Source: a virus. From it: a stretch of 64,000 nt of DNA. Each line of letters opens with the position of its first letter. Positions within the stretch are counted from its first letter, which is position 1. Both the position numbers and the translations under genes were made by a program. Shown piece by piece: positions 7,919-15,738 of this stretch. Location of the stretch: IMG/VR virus record IMGVR_UViG_3300018080_000003, positions 1 to 64,000 of that record, one strand, 5' to 3'. The notes beneath the pieces are model-generated. The model worked only from the letters and a program-made list of their open reading frames with translations, ran no database searches and was not told where the DNA came from.

Positions 7919-8776
7919 TCACTTCGCGTTGAGCGCACCGTAGACCAGGGCAGCAGCCACACCGACCGCGGCGCCAGCGAGTGCGAGCTGTCCGACCGTA
8001 GCCGGCTCTTTGATTTCTTCCTCTTCGCCGAAACCGCTGATCGGAATCGGACGAGTCGGGCCCACGTTCACCGTCGAAGTGAAGGGAACAGCCGGGTAGA
8101 TCGGCATGTCAGGCGCGGCGTGAGCAACGGGGTTCGCCACCGGATTCACGGGAGCCGGCGTCTGACGAGGGAACACGATGTTCTGCTTCGGGAGACGCTT
8201 GCGCTTGATGTTGAAAGGAACCGGACCCAACGTCGCGGGCGAAGAAGGAATGGGACCAACCGGAGCGGGCGACTGCGGTACGATGTGAGACATCGGGTTG
8301 TGAAGAGGACCAGCGAGCCGGCCGTTTCTCTCGACGTACGCCATGCCGCCACCCGGGACGTAGACCACGTCTGCACCCGAGTTGATGTCCTTCACGTCCT
8401 TGCTGACCGTGAAGGGGACGCCACGAGCGATGTAACCAGGCAGGTCGTAGCTGCTGGAGAACACCCCTGCGTCTGGGTTGCTCGTGCCCGTGCGACCAGG
8501 CGGATCGAAGATGCCCGAGCCGAAAGAGTCGTCTTCCTTCTCCAGCTCGTAGATCGCCTTGTTCTGGTAGCCCGGGTCAACACCCACGCTTCCCATCCCC
8601 GACGTCGAGCCCATGCCCGCGAGAGTTCTTCCGTACATCTTTCGCATCCTCTGCAAGTTGGCGCGGGTCTGGCCCGTGTAGAATTCGAGGTTTTGCGCGA
8701 TCTTGTCCCCGTAGATGGGGCCATAGTAGCGCTGGCGGCTGTTCACCGCGGTACGAGGGCTCAGTCGGCTCCGCAT
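7919..8776 (-). CDS. Tail-anchored protein with proline-rich stalk, 285 aa
   Basis: The N-terminus is basic and Tyr-rich (RQRYYGPIYGDKI), followed by a GMGSTSGMGSVG glycine/methionine motif. That motif recalls the GMG repeats of the histone-like protein. The middle holds beta-like segments (FTVSKDVKDINSGADVVYV). Residues 160-255 are a long Pro/Val linker. The C-terminal helix (QLALAGAAVGVAAALVYGAL) ends in NAK. Plan and position match the other virion-type membrane proteins. Function unknown. Confidence 0.7.
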   Translation of the reverse strand: MRSRLSPRTAVNSRQRYYGPIYGDKIAQNLEFYTGQTRANLQRMRKMYGRTLAGMGSTSGMGSVGVDPGYQNKAIYELEKEDDSFGSGIFDPPGRTGTSNPDAGVFSSSYDLPGYIARGVPFTVSKDVKDINSGADVVYVPGGGMAYVERNGRLAGPLHNPMSHIVPQSPAPVGPIPSSPATLGPVPFNIKRKRLPKQNIVFPRQTPAPVNPVANPVAHAAPDMPIYPAVPFTSTVNVGPTRPIPISGFGEEEEIKEPATVGQLALAGAAVGVAAALVYGALNAK

Positions 8777-8819
8777 ACTGGTTTCCTTTCAGGCCCGACC
8801 GGGCTCAGTAGTTGCCGCT

Positions 8820-9308
8820 TCAGCCAAGCCCGTCGGGGCTCATGCCAAAGCCGGCCATGGTGATCTTGCGCATCGTCCGCTCCTGCGGGACGCTGCCACC
8901 GACGTACATGCCGGAGGTGTGCACCATGCCGTGGCCGAAGATGCCGCCTTCGGTGCGGCCATGAGGCGTCGGGACCGGACGACGCATCCCGATCGGAATG
9001 GGACGCGGGTCAGCGGCTTCCACCATCATGTGCGCGCCCATGCCGTGCATCGGCACGTAGGTCTTCATGTAGCCCATCCCGCCGTGCATGCCGGTGATGG
9101 GACGAACGGTCTGAGAGTCCCGGAAGGGAACCTCGGACCGGAACACGTCCTGGCTGACCATGTGGCCGCGCGGACTGTCCGTCGGAATTGTCGGACGACG
9201 CATGTCGATGTAGGTCGCCGGCACGTAGCCAGCTTCGAAGATGCCGCCACGGGTGTTGCCATGCGGCAGAGCCGGCGTGACGGGAGGCTGAAGGGGGAAA
9301 CGACGCAT
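8820..9308 (-). CDS. Met/Gly/Pro-rich protein with internal repeat, no anchor
   Basis: This 162-residue protein starts at the ATG at 9308, coupled to the upstream stop. It lacks a membrane segment, unlike its neighbours. Two copies of a unit are visible: HGNTRGGIFEAGYV near residue 17 and HGRTEGGIFGHGMV near residue 117, each followed by a Tyr or Met patch. Many Met, Gly and Arg-Pro pairs suggest an extended, non-enzymatic structural chain. Function is unknown. It may lie beneath or bind the tail-anchored set. Confidence 0.65.
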   Translation of the reverse strand: MRRFPLQPPVTPALPHGNTRGGIFEAGYVPATYIDMRRPTIPTDSPRGHMVSQDVFRSEVPFRDSQTVRPITGMHGGMGYMKTYVPMHGMGAHMMVEAADPRPIPIGMRRPVPTPHGRTEGGIFGHGMVHTSGMYVGGSVPQERTMRKITMAGFGMSPDGLG

Positions 9309-9856
9309 CACTGTTCTTCCTTTTTCTTGGTCCAGAAGTAGTACCCTGCACCCGCAACGGCCAGAAGGCCAAGGCCAACACCCACGTACTTCCAGGTGTT
9401 GTTTGGGCCCTGTTGGGCCCCCGGCGCGAGAGCAGAAGGTTGCTCGTACGCCATCATCATCGGATCGGTCATCATGGGATCCATCATCGGATCACCAGGA
9501 ATCGGTTGAGGCTGTGGAATCACCTGTGCATCACCGCCCGGTTGGGGCTGCGGCATGGGCATCGGCGCAGGCGGACCCTGAGGGAACGCCGGCTCGTCAG
9601 CAGGAAGCGGGACCAGCGCCCCACCAGGGTCCTGCGGCATGTCCATGTCCGGAGACTGCGGCGTGCCAGGCTGCGGCGGAGGCGGACCCATGTGCGCCGG
9701 ACCAGGAGGCTGAGGAGCCGCTCGGAATGTCGGCTGACGAGGCGGAGGCGCGGGTTGGTACATGACCGGTCCACGCGCAGCTTGCCTGAGGGTCTGCTGC
9801 TGAGCAGCGATGCTCCCCGGATGACCACCGGACGAATATGTGAACGAATTCGACAT
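9308..9856 (-). CDS. Tail-anchored protein with Pro/Gln/Met-rich stalk, 182 aa
   Basis: The start at the ATG at 9856 overlaps the upstream stop; the longer frame is read from inside the neighbouring gene. Residues 1-145 are a low-complexity chain of Pro, Gln, Met and Gly (PMPMPQPQPGG, DPMMDPMMTDPMM). A membrane helix near the end (YVGVGLGLLAVAGAGYYFW) is followed by TKKKEEQ. The protein shares the plan of its neighbours: long flexible stalk, single C-terminal anchor, charged end. Confidence 0.7.
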   Translation of the reverse strand: MSNSFTYSSGGHPGSIAAQQQTLRQAARGPVMYQPAPPPRQPTFRAAPQPPGPAHMGPPPPQPGTPQSPDMDMPQDPGGALVPLPADEPAFPQGPPAPMPMPQPQPGGDAQVIPQPQPIPGDPMMDPMMTDPMMMAYEQPSALAPGAQQGPNNTWKYVGVGLGLLAVAGAGYYFWTKKKEEQ

Positions 9857-10455
9857 CAATCCAAACTCCAGAAGAGGACCTCTTTCGCGGTCTCTGCTGC
9901 TTCCCTTTCTCGGGGACCCGCTACCGGGTCGACCCAAATCCATCTGTTGCTCTTGGGTTCCTTGACCCGGTAGCCCACATGCGTGAGCTGACGGGGCGCG
10001 AAACCCAACGCTACCAGCTCGACCTCGCGACCAAGCTGAAGACACATCGTTGCACCCAACAAAGCGATCTCATCGCAGTCGGCCACGCAAACACCTTGCT
10101 GTGCGACCTCTTCAACCATCCGCTGCGGGTCCTTGATCCACTCGACGTGACGAGGATCATTCGCGTAGCGAAACATCCGCGCCCCTGCGCGCGTAGGGCT
10201 CGGCTGCAGAAAGCAGTTGCGGACCGCCAGAATCTCGCCCTGGTAGTCCTTCGGCCAGATGTCCTTCACCACGTACTCGGTGAACTGGCGCACGACAGGG
10301 CTCTGCTCGCCTCTCGGGCCAAGCGCGATCCGCTCCATCGCCTTGAGCGTGTCCTTTGGACCCGTAAAACCCGAGAATCTTGTGTCCTCGGGCGCACGGC
10401 CAAGCATCCCGCCCTGGGTTGGGGGACGAAGTTTTTGCTTTCCGAAGGGCTTCAT
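9856..10455 (-). CDS. Transglutaminase-like cysteine protease-fold protein
   Basis: This is a 199-residue soluble protein. Cys127 sits in an A-DCDE-IA motif. It is followed by His159 (QLTHVGYRV) and Asp176 (IWVDPVAG). This Cys-His-Asp order and spacing is that of transglutaminase-like cysteine hydrolases, which cleave or cross-link peptide or isopeptide bonds. The sequence before Cys127 has the helix-rich region typical of the fold. It sits at the head of the tail-anchored run, upstream of the lytic transglycosylase's 3' neighbour. It could mature virion proteins or act on the cell wall; which one cannot be told from sequence. Confidence 0.72.
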   Translation of the reverse strand: MKPFGKQKLRPPTQGGMLGRAPEDTRFSGFTGPKDTLKAMERIALGPRGEQSPVVRQFTEYVVKDIWPKDYQGEILAVRNCFLQPSPTRAGARMFRYANDPRHVEWIKDPQRMVEEVAQQGVCVADCDEIALLGATMCLQLGREVELVALGFAPRQLTHVGYRVKEPKSNRWIWVDPVAGPREREAAETAKEVLFWSLD

Positions 10456-10540
10456 CGCGCGCAGGAGTAGTTTTCAGCCACGCTCCAGCGACGAAGGGCT
10501 TCGGCTACACTCTACTTGATGTCGCGGGTTTGGACAACAA

Positions 10541-11086
10541 TCACTTCGACGCCTTCATGAGCTGGTGAACACGGAAGTAGGTCGCCACGCGAGCCTCAAT
10601 CCGCTCCTTCACTTTCGGCTTCATCGGGCCGCGGCCCAAACCACCGTAACTCTTGAAAACACAGCGAGCGTTGCCGTTGCAGGCTTTGATCTTCGGGCGG
10701 AGCACCCAGGCCGCTGTCCAGACAGCACGCTTCGTGCTCGCCTCATCCGTCCCCACGATGTCCTTCGCGCGCCACTTCTTCGGGTGCTTCGGGATGCGGA
10801 TGTACTTGTCGTTCGCACCACCTGGCGGCATCTGGTGCTGGAACAAGCCGTAGCTACGACCCCCATCACCTCGACGCTTGCCCTCATGCACGTCGAGCGC
10901 GTACTCGCTCTCGTGACGGGCAACGGAAAGCAGAAACGCCTCCAGCTGCTTGTCGCCAGCCGCCTCGAAAACGATCGCCTCAGCGATGCGCTCGTAGCGG
11001 AGCTTGGCCGCAGCTTCATCTTCTCCTCGGTGCTCCTGCCAACGCAGAGGCACCAACACCAACATGATCACAAGCAACGCCTTCAT
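10541..11086 (-). CDS. Lytic transglycosylase-like protein with signal peptide
   Basis: This is a 181-residue protein. Residues 1-16 (MKALLVIMLVLVPLRW) look like a signal peptide or membrane anchor. The SLT-type motif RHESEY places the likely catalytic glutamate at Glu59, and SYGLFQ at 78-83 matches the downstream GLxQ signature. A lysozyme-like fold cleaving the MurNAc-GlcNAc bond of peptidoglycan is expected, acting in the periplasm or in the virion during entry or exit. A late pair of Cys residues is present (ACNGNARCVF). Family assignment rests on these motifs only. Confidence 0.72.
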   Translation of the reverse strand: MKALLVIMLVLVPLRWQEHRGEDEAAAKLRYERIAEAIVFEAAGDKQLEAFLLSVARHESEYALDVHEGKRRGDGGRSYGLFQHQMPPGGANDKYIRIPKHPKKWRAKDIVGTDEASTKRAVWTAAWVLRPKIKACNGNARCVFKSYGGLGRGPMKPKVKERIEARVATYFRVHQLMKASK

Positions 11087-11108
11087 AGGCGCGCTCTTCT
11101 ACATCAGG

Positions 11109-11336
11109 TCAGCTGTCGCCGTCAATCTCGGCCACGGCGCGATCGTATCCTTCAGGGGACACCTTCGAGAGTTGGTGAAGGGTTTCTTCGATCCGAGACT
11201 CAAACATGAAATGCTGCATCGAGATGTAGGTCGAAAGACCCAGCTCGACAGCCGCAGCTCCCAATGCTTTCGAAGGCTTGGCGTGGATGCTCCGCATCTC
11301 GAAGACCTCTTCGTAGACCGCTTTCTTCAACGTCAT
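11109..11336 (-). CDS. Small helical protein, 75 aa
   Basis: The protein is short and apparently all-helical (MTLKKAVYEEVFEM ... ESRIEETLHQLSKV), with no membrane segment or known motif. It lies between the small membrane protein at 11342 and the transglycosylase gene, 22 bases before the latter, so the three may act together, for instance in lysis. The function is not known; the reading frame is supported by tight packing and an ATG start. Confidence 0.55.
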   Translation of the reverse strand: MTLKKAVYEEVFEMRSIHAKPSKALGAAAVELGLSTYISMQHFMFESRIEETLHQLSKVSPEGYDRAVAEIDGDS

Positions 11337-11341
11337 CGCTG

Positions 11342-11560
11342 CTACACCGAAGCCTTGAGTTGAGGGCTCGAAGGCTCACCGAACCCCTGAGCGATGGCCA
11401 CCGGAACGGTGATGACAGGGACGATGGATCCAGCCACCCCCCACATCAACGCCCAGAAGATCGGGTTGTCCGCCTGGTTTCGCTTGTAGCCATGGTAGAC
11501 CGAGGCGCCGACCGCCGCAGTGTACGCTGCCCAGGCAACCGTTTTTGCAGTTCCATCCAT
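11342..11560 (-). CDS. Small two-pass membrane protein, candidate holin-like
   Basis: This 72-residue protein is read from the ATG at 11560; a TTG two codons upstream is less likely. Residues 6-22 (KTVAWAAYTAAVGASVY) and 33-56 (PIFWALMWGVAGSIVPVITVPVAIA) are hydrophobic, giving two likely membrane passes with a basic turn (HGYKRNQ). Size, topology and position two genes upstream of a lytic transglycosylase are what one expects of a holin, but no holin family signature is recognised. The holin idea is inference. Confidence 0.6.
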   Translation of the reverse strand: MDGTAKTVAWAAYTAAVGASVYHGYKRNQADNPIFWALMWGVAGSIVPVITVPVAIAQGFGEPSSPQLKASV

Positions 11561-11629
11561 CGTCAAGATCCTCTCAGTCGAGTGCCCTCAACGCCAAGTT
11601 GGAGCCGACCTCTGACGGCATTCTAGCCG

Positions 11630-14143
11630 TTACTGGCTGATCACCACAAGCTTTCCGGCTTCCTGCCAGAGCGCCGTGATATACTTTCGGCCCGAGCGGG
11701 ACTGAATGTTGGGAAGTCGGTCACCTGCATGTTCCGAGACAAGCTCGATGAGGCCTTCCGGTGTTATCTGCTGAAGGAGCTGAGCGGTCGTCTCCGGCCC
11801 AGCCTCTTCGACGAACTTTTCCGCGAACTTATCCGGGCCCACGAACCCAACACCGATGGCCAAGTCAAGCTGCTCGACGAAGCGAAGGATCGACTCCTGA
11901 TCCATCTGGAAGCCTTGGCCGCCTGCCGACTCCGGCATCGCGTCGTGCGGATCTTCCGCAGGCTCCTCCGGTGCCGCGAACGGGTCCTGCGCAGCCTCCA
12001 TCGGAGGCGGCTCAGGCGCCGCCTGAACTGGGGGCTGAGGCGCTGGCTGAGGCGCAGCCGGTGATGAAGCCTGTTCTCGCGCCAGTTCCTCCGGCGTTTT
12101 TCTGATCTCAGGACCCATGACGAACGACGGCCCCGTCGAAACCGGCATCGGCGTGTCGTCATACACCGGAGGCGGCGTAGGTGCGTTCGGAGGCGCCACG
12201 TCCGGAGCCAAAGGCGCCGGCTCAGGCATCGGAGGGCCCTGGAACTTAAACGGCACCGGAGGGCCCTGCGAGGGGTCACTCGGCCCCTGGTCCCACGATG
12301 GCGGCGGGACAGGCTGTTGCGTCCGCTGGGCCACTGCTGGCCCCATCACAGCGGGCGCCATGGGCGGCGGAGCCGCCAGAAGCTGTTGCTGCTGCTGACG
12401 CCGTACCGCAGCGGCACGCTGCGCCTGGGCGGCGCGGGCAGCTGCGACCGCCTGCTGGTTCTGCTGACGGGCACCAATGACCGCCTCCATCATCTCAGGA
12501 GCCTTCTGAAGGGCGCTGGAAACACCGTCGACCAACGACTCCTTCCAGTCCTTCTTCTCAGGCTTGCTCTCGAAGAGGCCGAGTGCTTCACCGATGGTCT
12601 TCGTCTCCTCAACCTGCTGCAAGAGGGGCTTGTTCGTGTGACGCATCAGTTCCTCACGGAGCGCAGCGGCTTCCGCCTGAGCTGCTGCTTCGGACTTCTG
12701 CGCCTCCTTGAGCTGCATGTTCAAGAAGCTCATCTGATTGCTCGCCGTCTGCTCCGTGAAAACAGCCTTCGAGCTTTCCGTCGACCGAATCATCTCCAGA
12801 TCGCGCTTGTTCTGGCGCTCCATCATCTGAAGGCGGCTCTCAAGCTCTCTGCGTGAAGCCTCTTCCCGACGGTTGTACTCGTCGCGAATCATCTGCTCAC
12901 GGTCCCGATGCGCCTGCTCACGCCGGTTTGCCTCATCCTGAAGCGCCTGCTCCCGACGGTTGGCGTCATCACGCAGCCGCTCACGCTCGCGTGCCTCGGC
13001 GTCACGAAGCTGAGCAAGCTCACGCTGGTGGCCCTCCGTCAAGGACTGAATCCGACGCCCGCTCTCTTGCTCGATGCGAGCCACGGTGGCCGCGTGCTCC
13101 TCGGCGATACGCTGCAGGTCAGAAGCATGTCGCTCCTTCAAGTCGCGGATCTGACGACTCTCTTCTTCCTTCCAGCGGTTCGACGCGTCAGCCTTCACCT
13201 GCAAAAGCTCGTCACGGAGCTGCTGGATGTGCTGATCCTTACGCTCGATGATCCCGCGAGCGTTTTCGATCTCACGGCTGAGATTCTGAATCGTCTGCTG
13301 ATGGACACTCGTAGTCACAGCCGACTGCTCACGATGCATCTTGCGAAGCTCGTCGATCGTGCTGTTGAGTATGGGCTGCTGGCTCTGCTGCTCGCGACGC
13401 TGGCGCTCTTCTTGCTGCCTGCGAATCGCATCCTCGCGCTGTTGAGCCTCGCGCCGCGCCTGATGTTCGAGTTCCATCCGGCGTAGTTCGATCGCCTGAT
13501 CTTGCTGACTCTGTCTCATGCGACGTGGATCCCCGTAACCATTCTCATCTGCGCGAGCCAAAAGCTTCGGCGGACCGGGCACCTGAAGCCGGATCGTCTT
13601 CAGCGTGCGGTCTGAGCCATCGCCGCCACTCTTCCCCGGACCCCGGACACTGACCTCGTACGTGTGACCACCGAACTTCTCGGAGAACTCACGCATGCTG
13701 ATCTGATGATGGAGGTCTTCCAAGAAGCCAGCCACGCGCTGGCCCTGGTAGCTCGCCGGATGCTTGCGCTCGACTCGGATGTAGAACTCACCGTTCCCAA
13801 TGTTTGGCCAAGACGCGTAGAGGTCCTCCAACGTCTTGTGCTCACGCACACTCGGAAAGTCCTGCTCCTCGTGACGAGGCGTACGCTCCACCACCGGCTG
13901 AAAACTGGGGACCTGAGCGAAGCCCGAGGCCATGCCAGCGCCCATGCCGTAGGTAGGGTCAAACGACTGCTGCTGTTGAAAGCGACCATCATCCTGGCCA
14001 AGCTGCGCATGGAGCCTGTCTAGCTCCTCCATGGCATCCTGCTCGATGTCTTCAGGAGCATCCTCTTCAGGAAGATCCTCCATCGCAGCAGGAGGGGGAG
14101 CGTCGACCCCTTCGTCCGAGAAGTCATTCTCTGTCACATCCAT
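11630..14143 (-). CDS. Long coiled-coil structural-type protein, 837 aa
   Basis: Residues 1-60 are acidic (DLPEEDAPEDIEQDAMEEL). Residues 85-190 look like a globular beta domain (GEFYIRVERKHPASYQG). Residues 215-480 form an almost unbroken Arg/Glu/Gln coiled coil with heptad character and the repeats NRREQALQDEA and NRREQAHRDRE. A Gln/Ala-rich then Pro-rich linker spans 550-740 and includes a DPFA motif. A helical domain ends the protein (MDQESILRFVEQL onward). It is probably a scaffold or internal virion organiser. It is not assigned as a tape measure, since no tail genes are present. Confidence 0.78.
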   Translation of the reverse strand: MDVTENDFSDEGVDAPPPAAMEDLPEEDAPEDIEQDAMEELDRLHAQLGQDDGRFQQQQSFDPTYGMGAGMASGFAQVPSFQPVVERTPRHEEQDFPSVREHKTLEDLYASWPNIGNGEFYIRVERKHPASYQGQRVAGFLEDLHHQISMREFSEKFGGHTYEVSVRGPGKSGGDGSDRTLKTIRLQVPGPPKLLARADENGYGDPRRMRQSQQDQAIELRRMELEHQARREAQQREDAIRRQQEERQRREQQSQQPILNSTIDELRKMHREQSAVTTSVHQQTIQNLSREIENARGIIERKDQHIQQLRDELLQVKADASNRWKEEESRQIRDLKERHASDLQRIAEEHAATVARIEQESGRRIQSLTEGHQRELAQLRDAEARERERLRDDANRREQALQDEANRREQAHRDREQMIRDEYNRREEASRRELESRLQMMERQNKRDLEMIRSTESSKAVFTEQTASNQMSFLNMQLKEAQKSEAAAQAEAAALREELMRHTNKPLLQQVEETKTIGEALGLFESKPEKKDWKESLVDGVSSALQKAPEMMEAVIGARQQNQQAVAAARAAQAQRAAAVRRQQQQQLLAAPPPMAPAVMGPAVAQRTQQPVPPPSWDQGPSDPSQGPPVPFKFQGPPMPEPAPLAPDVAPPNAPTPPPVYDDTPMPVSTGPSFVMGPEIRKTPEELAREQASSPAAPQPAPQPPVQAAPEPPPMEAAQDPFAAPEEPAEDPHDAMPESAGGQGFQMDQESILRFVEQLDLAIGVGFVGPDKFAEKFVEEAGPETTAQLLQQITPEGLIELVSEHAGDRLPNIQSRSGRKYITALWQEAGKLVVISQ

Positions 14144-14144
14144 C

Positions 14145-14726
14145 TCAGTTCACTCCCTGAGGCATTCGGATCTCAGAAGGATCTTCCTCCTCCTCTTCCT
14201 CTCCCTCTTCATCCTCCTCAGGAGTCATAACCGCACCCTCGACGAGGGCCTTCGCTGCCGCACACTTCTCTTGAAGCTGCGTCAACGCTGCCGTAGCATC
14301 CTCGTCCGGAGCCTCGATCGGGAACGGACCCTGAAGGAGCTTCTGCGCGACGAACGCGCAGCCCTCGATGACATCTAGCAATGCCTGAGCATGATCCGGA
14401 AGGATCTGCGTGTCCCCACCGAACGTCTCCAACAAGTCGAGTCGTTCGTCCTGAAACCCCTCGTTCTCGGCGAACTTCTGGAACTCCCCCGCCGCCCAGC
14501 TCTGAACGGCAAGAAGGTGGTTTCTGATCCCAAGCATCTGCTTGAGAGCATCCTCCAACAGGTCGAGATTCGTTCCGCCCACCTCTGCCTTCAATGAAGA
14601 CACCGTCGGTTCTTTGATCCCTTGGATCCTCTTCTTCTCGACCTGAACCTCAGCCAAGAGGTTCGCCAAAGGGTCTTGCTTCTGCGCCGGAGCCGGCTGC
14701 TGCTGTTGCGGTGCCTGGTTCGCCAT
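14145..14726 (-). CDS. Acidic helical protein, 193 aa
   Basis: The start is put at the ATG at 14726, after the upstream stop at 14731. The N-terminus is Gln/Pro-rich (MANQAPQQQQPAPAQKQDP). The body is amphipathic helix with many Leu/Glu (LLDVIEGCAFVAQKLL). The C-terminus is a run of about 17 acidic residues broken only by Gly and Pro (EEDEEGEEEEEEDP). Such tails often mask a basic or DNA-binding partner. Here the histone-like protein at 33107 would be an obvious candidate partner, but that is speculation. Confidence 0.65.
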   Translation of the reverse strand: MANQAPQQQQPAPAQKQDPLANLLAEVQVEKKRIQGIKEPTVSSLKAEVGGTNLDLLEDALKQMLGIRNHLLAVQSWAAGEFQKFAENEGFQDERLDLLETFGGDTQILPDHAQALLDVIEGCAFVAQKLLQGPFPIEAPDEDATAALTQLQEKCAAAKALVEGAVMTPEEDEEGEEEEEEDPSEIRMPQGVN

Positions 14727-14730
14727 CTTC

Positions 14731-15528
14731 TCAGTCCTTCCGGTAGCCGTCGCCACCCACTCCAAACGCGGGGACCATCTCCTTGTCCGGTCGCGTTCTC
14801 AACTTGATGAGGTCTCTCTCGTCCTGCTTTTTCGTCGTCTCAGGACAAGGCGGGTCTCTCAGATCGCACTGGTAGATCCCTTGGTCGCGAAGCGACATGA
14901 ACGCTCCACCGTTGCTGCGGCGCGCCGTGCACAGACGGAACACCTCCTGATGCCCGAATTCGCCCTCAGGGATGCCCAAACGGCTGTTGAGCACTTGCCG
15001 CTTGAGGTACTTGCACTTCGGTCGCTTGGGGCGAACGGCTATCAAGCTCGTTCCGTCCGAGACGGCGTAGTAGCCAAAGAGGCGCATAACGTCCTTCGGG
15101 GGGAACACCCGTCGTTCACGGTCTTGCCCGTTGTCGTGGTAGCGAGTCTTGTTGCCGAACTCCGAAGTGTAATTCTTGATCTCTTCAAGATGCAGCTCCA
15201 CGTACTCACGCGCATCCTCCACGCACAGCTGCGTCTCGTACGTGAAAGGAACCGCGAACGAGTCCTGCAGATTGCCGTCCACCGGAACCGGCATCCCGTC
15301 ATCAGGATGCATGCCCATCTGGATGGGCTCGACAGGAAAAGAGTCGTGAAACTCGTCCTCCGCAGAGAACTCCGAATCATGAGGCGTAGCCTCGTGATCT
15401 TGCTCCTGTGGAGTCTGTTCGGCCCGGTTCGGGCCGCACTCGCTCTCCTCAGGTCCAACTTCTTCGTCCGGACGCAAGCCGTCGAGAGCCTTCTCCGCCC
15501 GCTCCTTCTCTTCGTCGTCGAAGCTCAT
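14731..15528 (-). CDS. Unknown protein, first gene of left operon, 265 aa
   Basis: The first 75 residues are strongly acidic and low-complexity (MSFDDEEKERAEKALDGLRPDEE). The remainder looks globular, with Cys residues near 105, 172, 200, 222 and 228 (KCKYLKRQV, RLCTARRSN, YQCDLRDPPCP). The C-terminal third has many Arg/Lys. A Zn-binding role of the Cys is possible but their spacing fits no known finger. It is the promoter-proximal gene of the leftmost minus operon, 35 bases downstream of the palindrome at 15564. Confidence 0.65.
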   Translation of the reverse strand: MSFDDEEKERAEKALDGLRPDEEVGPEESECGPNRAEQTPQEQDHEATPHDSEFSAEDEFHDSFPVEPIQMGMHPDDGMPVPVDGNLQDSFAVPFTYETQLCVEDAREYVELHLEEIKNYTSEFGNKTRYHDNGQDRERRVFPPKDVMRLFGYYAVSDGTSLIAVRPKRPKCKYLKRQVLNSRLGIPEGEFGHQEVFRLCTARRSNGGAFMSLRDQGIYQCDLRDPPCPETTKKQDERDLIKLRTRPDKEMVPAFGVGGDGYRKD

Positions 15529-15563
15529 GCTGCGAAGGAAGGTAACAGATGCGACGACAATCT

Positions 15564-15578
15564 GGTAGAACTTCTACC
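15564..15578. promoter_or_regulatory. GGTAGA-N3-TCTACC palindrome, copy 1
   Basis: The sequence GGTAGAACTTCTACC is a perfect 6+6 inverted repeat with a 3-base centre, 35 bases before the ATG at 15528. Near-identical elements stand before the genes at 32309 and 48437. It is a candidate operator or virus-specific promoter element for the left operon. Confidence 0.55.
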
Positions 15579-15621
15579 GAGGAAAGTGTACGCTGACTCA
15601 CATACTCGGACAGAAGGCAAG

Positions 15622-15652
15622 AAAAAACCCGCCGAAGCTACCTAACGGCGGG
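15622..15652 (-). terminator. Rho-independent terminator reading leftward
   Basis: CCCGCCG and CGGCGGG form a 7-bp GC stem around an 11-base loop. On the minus strand the stem is followed by six T residues (15627 to 15622). It would stop minus-strand transcripts entering from the right, insulating the left operon promoter from read-through antisense to the HNH gene. Confidence 0.65.
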
Positions 15653-15738
15653 CTGCAGAAGCCTGCGGGCGGGCGAAAGGGGGAAGCCCTCGCTGCTCCT
15701 GCATGTCCGAAGCTAACACAGAGTGAAGGGGACGCAAA

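Noticed and set aside
11630-14143. Tape-measure assignment for the long coiled-coil protein
   Set aside because: No tail genes around it, and acidic and proline-rich ends do not fit; left as structural-type.
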